Part shown: piece after piece, positions 1-9,632 of the stretch
How positions within the stretch are numbered: position 1 is the first letter of the stretch
How the letters are laid out: each line of letters starts with the position of its first letter
Source of the DNA: Progne subis subis
Taxonomy: Eukaryota; Chordata; Aves; Passeriformes; Hirundinidae
Length of the DNA stretch: 64,000 nt
Direction: 5' to 3'
Assembly (NCBI GenBank): GCA_022316685.1
Contig: JAKJHU010000084.1
Span: 2,303,001 to 2,367,000, forward strand
Position numbers and translations under genes: made by a program
Notes under the pieces: model-generated
What the model was told of the DNA's origin: nothing
What the model saw: only the letters and a program-made list of their open reading frames with translations
The model's database searches: none

Positions 1-180
1 CATGGACAAATTCTGCACTCCAGGTACACTATTCCCCCACTTCCACACGCAGATGTAAACTGAGGGGCAAACAGGAAAACTCAGTAAGTACAGACATCTC
101 AAATTTTGCTGGTAGGAGGAATGCTGTCAGTTCTGTTGGATACAGCAGTTGCAGTAATATTGAAAAATAATGCCTTGGTT

Positions 181-316
181 TCACAGAATCACAAAGGTTA
201 GAAAACACCCCCAAGGCTATCAAGTCCATCCTTCAAATCCCACAGCTCCCACTAAACCGTATCATGAAATGCCACATCTACTCATTTCCTCAGCTCTTCC
301 AGGGAATGGTGAAAGG
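181..316 (-). mobile_element. CR1 LINE 3' fragment (old copy)
   Basis: Reads on the plus strand as the reverse complement of an avian CR1 3' end. It starts with a 'tcacagaatcacaaaggtt' tail, then 'atcaagtccatccttcaaat', 'cccactaaaccgtatc', 'gccacatcta' and 'ttccagggaatggtga'. Several mismatches against the usual pattern suggest an old, diverged, 5'-truncated insertion with no coding capacity left. Confidence 0.8.
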
Positions 317-403
317 GAAATGGATTTCTTTACAACTCACTTCCTGATTAAGAAAGGCATCAAAATGAGGCTTGCTTGGCATGAGTTAACAGTGGTTAAT
401 GTG

Positions 404-457
404 CATTAAAGTGTTTAATCTCGTACACAGCATTGAAATGTTTAATCTCGTACGCAG
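404..457. repeat. 27-bp tandem duplication, two copies
   Basis: Two head-to-tail 27-bp units (404-430 and 431-457) each contain 'tttaatctcgtac'. They differ at three positions, all A/G transitions. This looks like a local slippage duplication rather than a known repeat family. Confidence 0.85.
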
Positions 458-2421
458 ACCCACAGCTAGCTCTCATCTCTGAGCTGTTGCGTCCTGCCTT
501 CTCCCCAGGTGTCACTTCCTTTCTCATCTATCCCAAACCAGAAGAGAGGGATTTTTACCCAGGATTTCAGAAGGAAGGGAGGGGAACCTCTCCCACTGCT
601 GGCCTTGAGCAGTTTACTTCAGTGTCAGGGAAGGAGATAACTCTGTTTAAATTTCCATTCCCTGGAAAGATCACGAGATTATTTAGATGTAGTCTGGACA
701 GTGCTCTGAACATTCAGAAGAGCCACATAAAGCTCAGCTGCTTTTTTTTTTTTTTTAATACTCTGATTTCCAGATACATAGAGCCGAAATGTAGAGCTGA
801 CTATGCCAGCAATGCTGGGTAAATCCCTAGCATCACACATCAATCTGCTCTTTCATGTGAAATTAAAGCGTCCTCTCTGACGAGAGTGGAAACAAAAGGC
901 GGGCACAGAACAGAGACTGGGGACAGAGGGACTGGAACAAATTGGGCTGAGTTAACCTGTCTACTTGACTCTAAGCACAGGGCAGATAAAGAAAACCATT
1001 TTCTGCCCAGCTGCTGTCACATGACCCACAAACATCCCAAGAGGCTCCCCAGCAGGACCTCACCAACCACATGCCACATCCAACGTCCTTCATTCCCTGC
1101 ATGCAACTTCCACAGGGTGCCTCCCACCTAAAAATGCAGTGTTTGAAGGTTCTGTGGCTCACCCTTATACAGCTGTCCTGGAGTGACCTAGGAGATATCA
1201 CCCATTTTTCTGCACTTCCCGTACACACAGCCAGATAAAATACAATTTACGTTCTGAGCTTTGCAATATTTAAAACAGTTTGGATGGTAAAGCAGCCTGA
1301 AATGGTGAATTAAAAGGTATTACAGAAACATTATCTATTTTAAAGTGAAATACTCAATTTATTATTTGGTTTAATTGCCCTGAATTTTCACCCTTTAACA
1401 TGCAAACCACATTGAGTGTGGTGCTGTTTCCAATTACAACAGCTGATAAAGCTGATTTATCCAGGATGGTTAGAGGCATGATAAAACTTTCACTTGGCTT
1501 AACAACACACCATTTCACAGACTCAATGAAGCACTGTTCCCCCTCAGTTCCACTCTACTTCCATAGCTATGCTCCTGCAACTACAGAAGGAAATTAAGGT
1601 GGAAATGGACCTCCCTGTTCATCAAATTCACTCTCCAGCTGGCACAATCAGTGTTTCTGTATCATTATTATATAATCCCTTTCTTAGTGCACCTAGTTCC
1701 CTCTTCCTCCTCCCGGGAAATCTTCTAAGAACCTCATTACTGCTTGGAAGCCTGCATGCACTTTCCAGCTTATGCCTGGACAATTCATATCCTTTTGCCC
1801 TTATGACAACCTCTCCTCCAGCTTCCCAGCTTTTCCCCTGCTGGCAAAGGCCCCAGCTCTCTCCTTAGGCAGGGGTGACCCCATGTACTCCTACAGGTCC
1901 CAGCTCCAGCTGAAAGAACCACAAAGGAAACGCAGAGATCAACCCGGGCAAGAGCAGGGAAAGCCCAGCTCTGCTGGATGGGCACCTGGGACCTGCCAGT
2001 CTCATGGCACTGAGCAAAATTCACCTGGCCCTGCTGTGTCTCCTCAGTATTGAATCTGCCTGAACCCCTCAAGGCCTTTTCTCCCCTTCCTGCCAGGGTT
2101 ATCCAGGCAGAAGGAAGCTTCTTCCTGATGCTGCTGCCTGGGAATGGGGGTGTGCAGGGTGGCCCATAGCTGTCCACACTCCTGCAGCCCTTCACCAGAA
2201 CACTGATGGGTCTGCAGCAGCAATTCTGTCCCCAAAATAACACAGCATGTCCTGTCTGCATCTTGGGAACCGGCTGGCAGCCTGTTGGGCCTCAAGGTGG
2301 GAAAAGATGAACATTATCAGGACAAAGAGCAACATAACTCTGTGCTGGGGCTTGGGGTGGAGGCCGTTTCCCACACGTTTGAAGAAAACAATCCCAGGGG
2401 ATTAAAAAAATTTCACAGCTT

Positions 2422-2471
2422 CTTTTTTTTTTCTTTCTTTCTTTTTTTTCTTTTTTTTTTTTTTTTTTTTT
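2422..2471. repeat. T-rich low-complexity tract (T with interspersed C)
   Basis: About 50 bases of nearly pure T with a few C, in 'ttctttcttt'-like patterns, ending in a run of about 20 T. Simple sequence; the Lys-rich and Phe-rich ORFs across it are artefacts. Confidence 0.95.
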
Positions 2472-4029
2472 CCCTTCATAAAATCTACAATAAAAACAGA
2501 CCATATTAAGCAGAAACGAGCCTACCAGAACTTATGAATAACTTGCATTCTTCCACTGGAGCCCAGCCAGCTATCCTTGGAAAAAAAAATCCTGTTTACT
2601 TTGTAGTGAATGTGAGAGACATGCAGTCTACCAGAAGCTGCTATGACAGTAAAAACACAGCCAGGGGCTGTCACAAATGGGGAAATCACAGAGAAAGTTA
2701 ACTTTTTAACTTCAAGGACTAGATTAAAATAATATCTGTTTGGGTAAAAGTTATTTACTTTAGCACACAGAAGAGTTAAGTTGCCTTTACATGAAAGCTG
2801 TTCTAGTTCAAAGGCAAATTTCAGCTGTTCCTTCAACAGTTAGCTTGGGTTTTAACATTTTTATTAGATTTACAATGGAAATGTCTTTCCTTGTTGTTGT
2901 CAGTTGGGCTGGGATTAATATTTTGCCCTACAACTGCATCTTTCTTCCCACATCTTCTGCACTAGGAATTCCTGCCAGTGTCCTCACTCAAGGCGCTTCC
3001 TAAATCCTTGGGGGATGACCAGACATGCTCGACCTCAGCAGTTTGATCCTAGGGTGATTCCTACATAAATCCTGCCCTAAGCTGTAGGTCTGTGATTTCA
3101 GAAATTGCAGAAAATATATTCCCAGTGTCCCCAAGCCTGAATATTGAGGCTTGATTAAGTGGCAAGCTCTTTGAGGGGAAAAAGAGGGTAATAAGTAGCC
3201 TTAGAGCTCCTGTGCCTTGTGCTCTAAGTTGGGATTTCTTCCCTCCTGATCTTCAACATAGCTGGATCGATTTTTTTAATCATTTCCACTCCTTTGTGTA
3301 CATTATTTGTATTCCTTTTGTCTTGGCAAACCTTAACGTCACCCTAAACTGAACACGAAGGCACTTTCTCCTGTTCATTTTATGTTCTTAATTCATCTTT
3401 TCATTCATCTTATCTTTCACAAGCAACTTTCCTTTTGTCCCACAAAGCAGTCAAAGGCCCATGATCTGCAGATGTCTGTCCTCCCACAGCAGCCCCTGCT
3501 GTCACAATCCCTCGCTGTCTCTTACAAATTTTCCCCTTGTCCCTCTCATTCCTTTAAAGCCCATTTTCTGGGCTTTGTTGTTTTGCCTTATACTTGAGAC
3601 CAAGAACATGTTTAAGTCTCTTCCTGCACCCGAATCCAAGAATGGCTGACCTGATAACCCCACAGCAGCAGTGAAAACAGGAGACAAATGTCACCTCAAA
3701 GGGACACTTGAGGATATCTGGCTCTGTCAGGAGCAGGAAATACCAGGAGTCTTACGTCAAAGATTTCTAACCTAAATCTGCAGACCCAAGGGGGCTGCAA
3801 TGGCTTGAACACGGTTCAGATAAACATCCAGACTTTGTGATGATTATCCAAACTCTTTGGGAATGTGGAAGTTGTGAGGTTCACCCATCAGCAGTACCTT
3901 GAGCGCATCCTGCACCTTGAGGACAGCCCTGATAAGGCTGTTTGTTGGAAGCCAACTGCAGCAGCGTTAATTAGATCGTGTTGATAGGAAGCTGTGAACC
4001 AAGGGATGCTGGAGACATTGCCAAGTGGC

Positions 4030-4125
4030 TGAGGAGAAATAAATCAGAGTTGTCCAAAGCACAGCCCTCTACCAGCCGCTGGGAAGAAAATTAACTCTGC
4101 CCTGGCCAAAACCAGCGTGAGAGAC
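4030..4125 (+). mobile_element. Possible avian ERV-related repeat fragment
   Basis: The stretch containing 'ctctaccagccgctgggaag' followed by 'aaaattaactctgccctggc' and 'caaaaccagc' resembles a dispersed motif that I recall as common in bird genomes and associate with endogenous retroviral sequence. The assignment is from memory of the motif, no ends are visible, and the class is uncertain. Confidence 0.4.
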
Positions 4126-4687
4126 TATAAATACCTCCAGAGTAAGAATAGGGGTGATTATTCACTGTCCTAGAAAAGCAGTATCTTCAGTGATGGGAGA
4201 AAACATTTTGAGCTCCTCCTCATAGAAATTCAGGAGTCAAGTAACTTCAATTTGACCTTGGAAATTAAGTCAGCTGTATAAAAGTAAGGCCATATTAATT
4301 CTGATTACAATTAACTACCCAGAGACTTAATACAGTTTGACTAATGCATGTTAAAATCACAATTTTAGTTAATTTAAATTATTGCTTGAGTGTTCTGCAG
4401 AAGTGAGTCCTAAATCTCAACAATATAAATCAGCCAAAAGAAAGGAGGCCTTGTATTTAGCTGGTCTTTATTTGTTTCATAACATCTTCACTGTGAAATC
4501 TGCTCAGCATAGTGCACTGAAAAACCTGTCAGGCTGCAATGGGCAAAAACCCGTTAGTTTGGTTAAATTACTCAAGAGAATAAAAAGGACAAGTATTTTC
4601 AGAGCTTGTTGGTAAACATACCTGACTCAAGGATTTCTGCAGGCAGCCTGAGAATTCAGATGGGGTTACACACAAATAGACTAATTC

Positions 4688-4750
4688 CTAGAATCTTAGG
4701 ATGGTTCTGGGTGAAAAGGGGACCTTGGGTATAATCTAATTCCAATCCCC
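4688..4750 (-). mobile_element. CR1 LINE tail fragment
   Basis: Short reverse-oriented CR1 end: 'tagaatcttaggatggttct', then 'gggaccttgggtataatcta' and 'attccaatcccc'. About 60 bp, strongly 5' truncated. Confidence 0.65.
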
Positions 4751-5499
4751 AATTAATTACTAATTATGATTTGCAATAACTGTGAAGAAAAATTCACCGT
4801 CTCCAGCTTCTTAAAGAAAAGGATAAAAACACCTGAATTTCCACTGAGCGTCAACAGCCAGTTTCCATAGACTTGGGTACCGTCTTTAGTGGGCAAAAGT
4901 CTAGACAGACACAAACTCCAGCTGCCCCTCAGGCTGACTCTGATAGCAAGGGATTCACACATTGTCTGAGGAGCTGCTCTTCCCTTCCAGCTTCCCAGCA
5001 GCAACTCCTAACTCTGATGCACCACCAACCCAATCCCCCTTATTCCCTGTCCTTTTGTATCTCCCAGGCATTGTTTACAGGTGTGAACTGTCCAACCTGA
5101 ATCAAGATTGCTCAATCTGGAGCACTTCTTGCCAGTTAATGCCTTTAAGGAGCTAAAAGCCATGAGCAGAGTTGCCTCAGCACACCTCCAGAAGGGCCTG
5201 GCTGAACAAATCTTTGGCTATTATTCACCATTTACAGTAATTGGTCTCCTAGAGGATCTCGACCCTCCCTTCACACCTTGCCTGCTTTTCTGGGCAGGCA
5301 GCACTGCTGCTAAATCGTGAACATAGATGGCAATTGCCCAAGGGCTGGTGCTCCCTTTCCTCCTGCTGGGGTTCTCACAGTTATTCAAAACATGCACAGC
5401 TGTCCACAACACAGCACCTCTCACATCCCACAAAGCAGTGACCACCCTAAATAACCCCAATTACTGATTATGCCCATTCATAGAAAGAAACAGCATTTA
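4751..5499. other. Unique non-coding sequence
   Basis: No repeat, exon or RNA gene recognised. Several overlapping ORFs of 60-85 codons on both strands look like chance. Confidence 0.5.
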
Positions 5500-5878
5500 T
5501 CACAGAATCCCAGACAGGCTTGTGTTGGCAAAGGCCTGAAAGACCATCTTGTTCCACCCCCTGCCATGGGCAGGGACACCTTCCACTAGCCCAGGTTGCT
5601 CCAAGCACTATCCAACCTGGCCTTGGACACCTCCAGGGGCAGCCACAGGTTCTGTAGGGCCAGGGCCTCCCCACCCTCATAGGGATTCCTTCCCAATATC
5701 CCACCTAACCCTGCCCTCTGGCAATGGGAAGCCATTCCCCCTTGTTCTGTCCCTTCATCCCTTGTCCCCAGTCCCTCTCCAGCTCCCCTGGAGCCCCTTT
5801 AGGCACTGATTTGGACCCCCAGCCCCAGCTCTCCCAGGCTGGCTTCAGAGCAGAGGGGTTCCAGCCCTCAGAGTATCT
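5500..5878 (-). mobile_element. CR1 LINE 3' end, about 380 bp
   Basis: Reverse-oriented CR1. It opens with the tail 'tcacagaatcccagacaggc', then 'ccccctgccatgggcaggga', 'caccttccactagcccaggt', 'tccttcccaatatcccacct' and 'ctctccagctcccctggagc'. It retains the 3' UTR and the distal end of the ORF2 region. The ORFs crossing it are CR1-derived shadows. Confidence 0.93.
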
Positions 5879-6917
5879 GTATTTATCATCATCATTTACA
5901 GTTCTCACCAGTCAGGATTCTATATGCCAGCCCTGCTGGATTTTGTATTTTTGTAGAGATGATTGAGAGGAATAAGGCAGTATTTATAGAAAAATTCCCA
6001 ACAGGGTCCTAACAGGCCTCTCATGAAAAGCTGTTGCTTTGCTTTCTTATTTGTTATCCCTGTGGAACTGTAACCCACTGCTCCAGATTATTCACCCCAA
6101 TCTATTCCTATGCAGCAATGAATGTGAAGATACCCCAGGCTGATTGTTGGTGCCAAAATGTTGTCAGGACATTTACTGCTATTTGGGATATTTTTACTTC
6201 AAAGGAAAGGATTAATGAAGATTATGGAAATGATCCTCAATCTCTGCGATTCCACTGACCTGCTTTCTCCCAGATACCACATAATGATTTGTTAAACTAT
6301 GTGTCAGCCATATGAGAGAAATGTTAAGTGCAGTGCAGAGTGGGAAGTGCAATATTCGAGATGTACACACTGCTTCCAAGGTAAAAATACTTTTGAAGCA
6401 CAGCTGAACACCGCTGGCACTCAGAGCCAGTGTCCTGGAGTGGCGTAGCATTGTCTGCAGCAATCTACACTCCCCTAACTCCACTAAATGGGTACCAGCT
6501 CCAGCACAGCCCAAGTGCCAGCTCTGCAGCTGCACCACTCGAGCCTTGCACTCCCCTCACTCCTGGCTGCTCCCTGAGCTGCAGACCTACCATGAATTCA
6601 TCCTGTGACTGCTTTGTATAACCATGGGACAGCAGGAAAGGAGGAGAGAAAACAACACAAGGGTACTATGAGAAGAGAGAGATGTAAGAGACAATTTATC
6701 AGATCAAAGACAATATTACAGTATGGAAAATTTTTGATCTTATTTCAGTTCTTAAGAGTATCTTGGAGTTTTGTGCCACATTATCTATATTGATGCTACC
6801 ACTCCACCTATCCACACTGACCCCACCTTGACCTATACTACCATAACCTTTATTTAAAGACATGAAGAAAGTGTCAAATCCCAATTACCTGCAGAGTCTT
6901 GTCTCTCTTGAGAATAG
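5879..6917. other. Unique non-coding sequence
   Basis: No recognisable repeat or exon. ORFs of 60-108 codons on both strands have no family signature. Confidence 0.5.
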
Positions 6918-7043
6918 TCAAATAGTGGCACAAATCACCTGGAGAGGTTGTGCAGTCTTCATGCTTGCAGATACTAAGAACTAAAGCTGAACTTTAGCTA
7001 ATATCTCCCAATGACCTCCAGAGATCCTTCCAATTTGTAATTT
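6918..7043 (+). mobile_element. CR1 LINE 3' fragment (old), tail-to-tail with the next
   Basis: Plus-oriented CR1 end: 'cacctggagaggttgtgcag', 'tcttcatgcttgcagatact', then 'gacctccagagatccttcca' and a degenerate 'atttgtaatttttg' tail. It stops within a few bases of an oppositely oriented CR1 tail. Confidence 0.65.
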
Positions 7044-7045
7044 TT

Positions 7046-7800
7046 GTAGGATCATTCAGGTTGGAAGGGATCTCAGGATGCGTCTGGTCCAAGCTCCCAT
7101 TCAGGGTCAGCTTTGAGGTCAAACCAGGCAGGTCTTGGAAATGTCAAACAGGGGAGATTGCACAAACCTCCAAGGTTTGATTTACCTCGTGCGGGAAAAG
7201 TCGCTCTTTGTATCCAGTCTGATCCTCTCAGGTTTAAGTTCTTCTCCTCCCACTCTGCACTACAGTGAGGAACTCCAACTTCTCCATAACCCCCTCACAG
7301 GTACTGGAGGCTGAGCAACCTCCCTCTCCTCAGCTTCTGATAGAGCAAGTGCCCCAGCCCTGAGCACCTTGGTGTTCTCCACTGAACTCCCTTCAGTTTA
7401 GCCTTTGCTGTACCAGAAGCCCCAAGATTTGGGATGTGATCTCCTGGGTGCTGAGCAGGGCAGGTACCCGCGATGTGCTGCTGCTGCCCAGGGTGCTGCC
7501 AGGGCACCGTGGGCTCCCTCGCTTGGTGCCCCAGCCCGGCTCTTTCCTGGAGCTGTCCCCAGGCAGGCTGGCTCGGGCTGGGTCTCTGGCAGGCTTTCCC
7601 AGGGACATGGCTTTGCCCTGAGCCCACTTTCCTAAGCTTCACCTCACCCCACCCCTCCAGGCCGTGTAGCTGGCTCCCATGGCAGCCCTGCCCTCAGTTC
7701 AATGCCGTTTGCAAACATGTTGAGCAGAACAGACATCCGTGGTACTCCATTTTTTATCAGCCTGCAGGTAGACAGCCAGCTCTAAACCGTGTTTCTATGA
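7046..7800 (-). mobile_element. CR1 LINE fragment (old, longer)
   Basis: The tail end reads 'aggatcattcaggttggaag', then 'ggatctcaggatgcgtctgg'. Farther in are the expected CR1 motifs 'ctgagcaacctccctctcct', 'agccctgagcaccttggtg' and 'tgggtgctgagcagggcagg'. The part beyond about 7700 ('catgttgagcagaacagaca', 'gtggtactcc') fits an upstream CR1 segment less securely. The overlapping 115- and 178-codon ORFs come from the repeat. Confidence 0.6.
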
Positions 7801-8157
7801 ACATGATTATTGAAGTAGTTTTTCAGATGATAGACAGCCTGAAAGGTAGGTGTAACTCCCTTCTGTGTTTAACTGAAAAATTCACTCCTTCGTGTAACAC
7901 AAACCCCGGGTTTAATTTCCTTTTTCAGCGTATTCTGGAAGACAAAGCATGTCACAGGAAGCTTGAATCATTCAGATGTGCAAATGTCCTCGATATGCCT
8001 ATTCACTGAAGTCTCAGTACTGATTTCATCACAGTATTTAACACAATTAATGCAGCTGATTTTATCACTGTGCTGGTATGGAAGAGTTCAAGACATTATG
8101 ATAAAAAATCATTCATCTGTGAAAATAATTCATAACTAGGTTTTGAAATAAGTTTTT

Positions 8158-8282
8158 ATTTGTTTGATTGATTGGTTGTTTTGGGTTTTGTTTTTGTGGG
8201 GATTTTTTGGTTTTGTTTTTTTGGGGGTTTGTTTGTTTGGTTGGTTTGAGTGGGTTTTTGTTTGTTTGTTTTTTGTTTTGAC
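8158..8282. repeat. T/G-rich low-complexity tract flanking the minisatellite
   Basis: About 125 bases of almost only T and G on the plus strand, with TTTG and TTGG motifs and several G3-G5 runs, almost no C and few A. It ends directly at the first minisatellite unit. The complementary strand is A/C-rich, so the Lys/Asn/Pro/Gln-rich ORF there is compositional. Confidence 0.9.
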
Positions 8283-8342
8283 TGCCCCTCTCAGACACAG
8301 CCCTGGGCACTCACTGTGCAGAGGGAAATGCCCCTTTCACTC

Positions 8343-8534
8343 AGACATAGCCCTGGGCACTCACTGTGCAGAGGGAAATGCCCCTTTCAGACACAGCCCT
8401 GGGCACAGACTGTGCAGAGGAAAATGCCCCTTTCACTCAGACATAGCCCTGGGCACTCACTGTGCAGAGGGAAATGCCCCTTTCAGACACAGCCCTGGGC
8501 ACAGACTGTGCAGAGGGAAATGCCCCTTTCTCTC
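8343..8534. repeat. 96-bp dimeric higher-order repeat, two copies
   Basis: Inside the array, a 46-bp unit (agacatag leader, cactcac middle) plus a 50-bp unit (agacacag leader, cacagac middle) form a 96-bp dimer occurring twice (8343-8438 and 8439-8534) with two visible differences. It shows block duplication of dimers at the left end. Confidence 0.85.
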
Positions 8535-8734
8535 AGGGATAGCCCTGGGCACTCACTGTGCAGAGGGAAATGCCCCTTTCTCTCAGGGATAGCCCTGGGC
8601 ACACACTGTGCAGAGGAAAATGCCCCTTTCTCTCAGGGATAGCCCTGGGCACTCACTGTGCAGAGGGAAATGCCCCTTTCTCTCAGACACAGCCCTGGGC
8701 ACTCACTGTGCAGAGGGAAATGCCCCTTTCTCTC

Positions 8735-9183
8735 AGACACAGCCCTGGGCACACACTGTGCAGAGAAAAATGCCCCTTTCTCTCAGGGATAGCCCTGGGC
8801 ACTCACTGTGCAGAGGGAAATGCCCCTTTCTCTCAGGGATAGCCCTGGGCACACACTGTGCAGAGGGAAATGCCCCTTTCTCTCAGACACAGCCCTGGGC
8901 ACACACTGTGCAGAGAAAAATGCCCCTTTCACTCAGACACAACCCTGGGCACTCACTGTGCAGAGGGAAATGCCCCTTTCTCTCAGGGATAGCCCTGTGC
9001 ACACACTGTGCAGAGGGAAATGCCCCCTTTCTCTCAGACACAGCCCTGGGCCACACACTGTGCAGAGAAAAATGCACCCTTTCACTCAGGACACAACCAT
9101 GGGCACTCACTGTGAGAGGGAAATGCCCCTTTCTCTCAGGATAGCCTCGGGCACTCACTGTGCAGAGGGAAATGCCCCTTTCT
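8735..9183. repeat. Trimeric (about 150-bp) higher-order repeat, three copies
   Basis: Units carrying the gagaaaaa variant with a cacacac middle begin at 8735, 8885 and 9036, so they recur every third unit (150-151 bp). The two units between them vary in a similar order. This implies amplification of trimer blocks; the third copy is degraded by indels. Confidence 0.65.
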
Positions 9184-9632
9184 CTCAGACACAGCCCTGG
9201 GCACAGACTGTGCAGAGGGAAATGCCCCTTTCTCTCAGACACAGCCTTGGGCACTCACTGTGCAGAGGGAAATGCCCCTTTCTCTCAGACACAGCCTGGG
9301 CACACACTGTGCAGAGGGAAATGCCCCTTTCACTCAGACACAACCCTGGGCACTCACTGTGCAGAGGGAAATGCCCCTTTCACTCAGACACAGCCCTGGG
9401 CACACACTGTGCAGAGGGAAATGCCCCTTTCTCTCAGACACAGCCCTGGGCACTCACTGTGCAGAGGGAAATGCCCCTTTCACTCAGACACAGCCCTGGG
9501 CACACACTGTGCAGAGAAAAATGCCCCTTTCTCTCAGACACAGCCCTGGGCACACACTGTGCAGAGGGAAATGCCCCTTTCTCTCAGGGATAGCCCTGGG
9601 CACACACTGTGCAGAGGGAAATGCCCCTTTCC

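Larger units (their letters stand above)
317..4029. other. Mostly unique non-coding sequence
   Basis: Holds the 27-bp duplication at 404-457, a T15 run at 742-756 and a T-rich tract at 2422-2471. ORFs on both strands are short (the longest about 158 codons), overlap in several frames and lack recognisable domains. I see no supported gene. Confidence 0.6.
8283..9632. repeat. Minisatellite: 27 tandem units of about 50 bp
   Basis: Twenty-seven head-to-tail units. A typical unit begins 'agacacagccctgggcactc', continues 'actgtgcagagggaaatgcc' and ends 'cctttctctc', for 50 bp; two units lack 4 bases at the end (46 bp). Variable sites are the leader (agacacag, agacatag or agggatag), the middle (cactcac, cacacac or cacagac), gagggaaa against gagaaaaa, and the terminal ctctc or cactc. 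The unit has no CpG. Because it lacks stop codons in several frames and its length is not a multiple of three, long ORFs run through the array in several frames on both strands; these are not evidence of a gene. Units are more degenerate at 9030-9180, with single-base insertions and small deletions. Confidence 0.98.

Noticed and set aside
2285..2509. Lys-rich and Phe-rich ORFs
   Set aside because: They translate the T-rich low-complexity tract.
8283..9632. Resemblance to a CRISPR-like direct repeat array
   Set aside because: There are no unique spacers: the whole unit repeats head to tail, and the setting is a bird genome.
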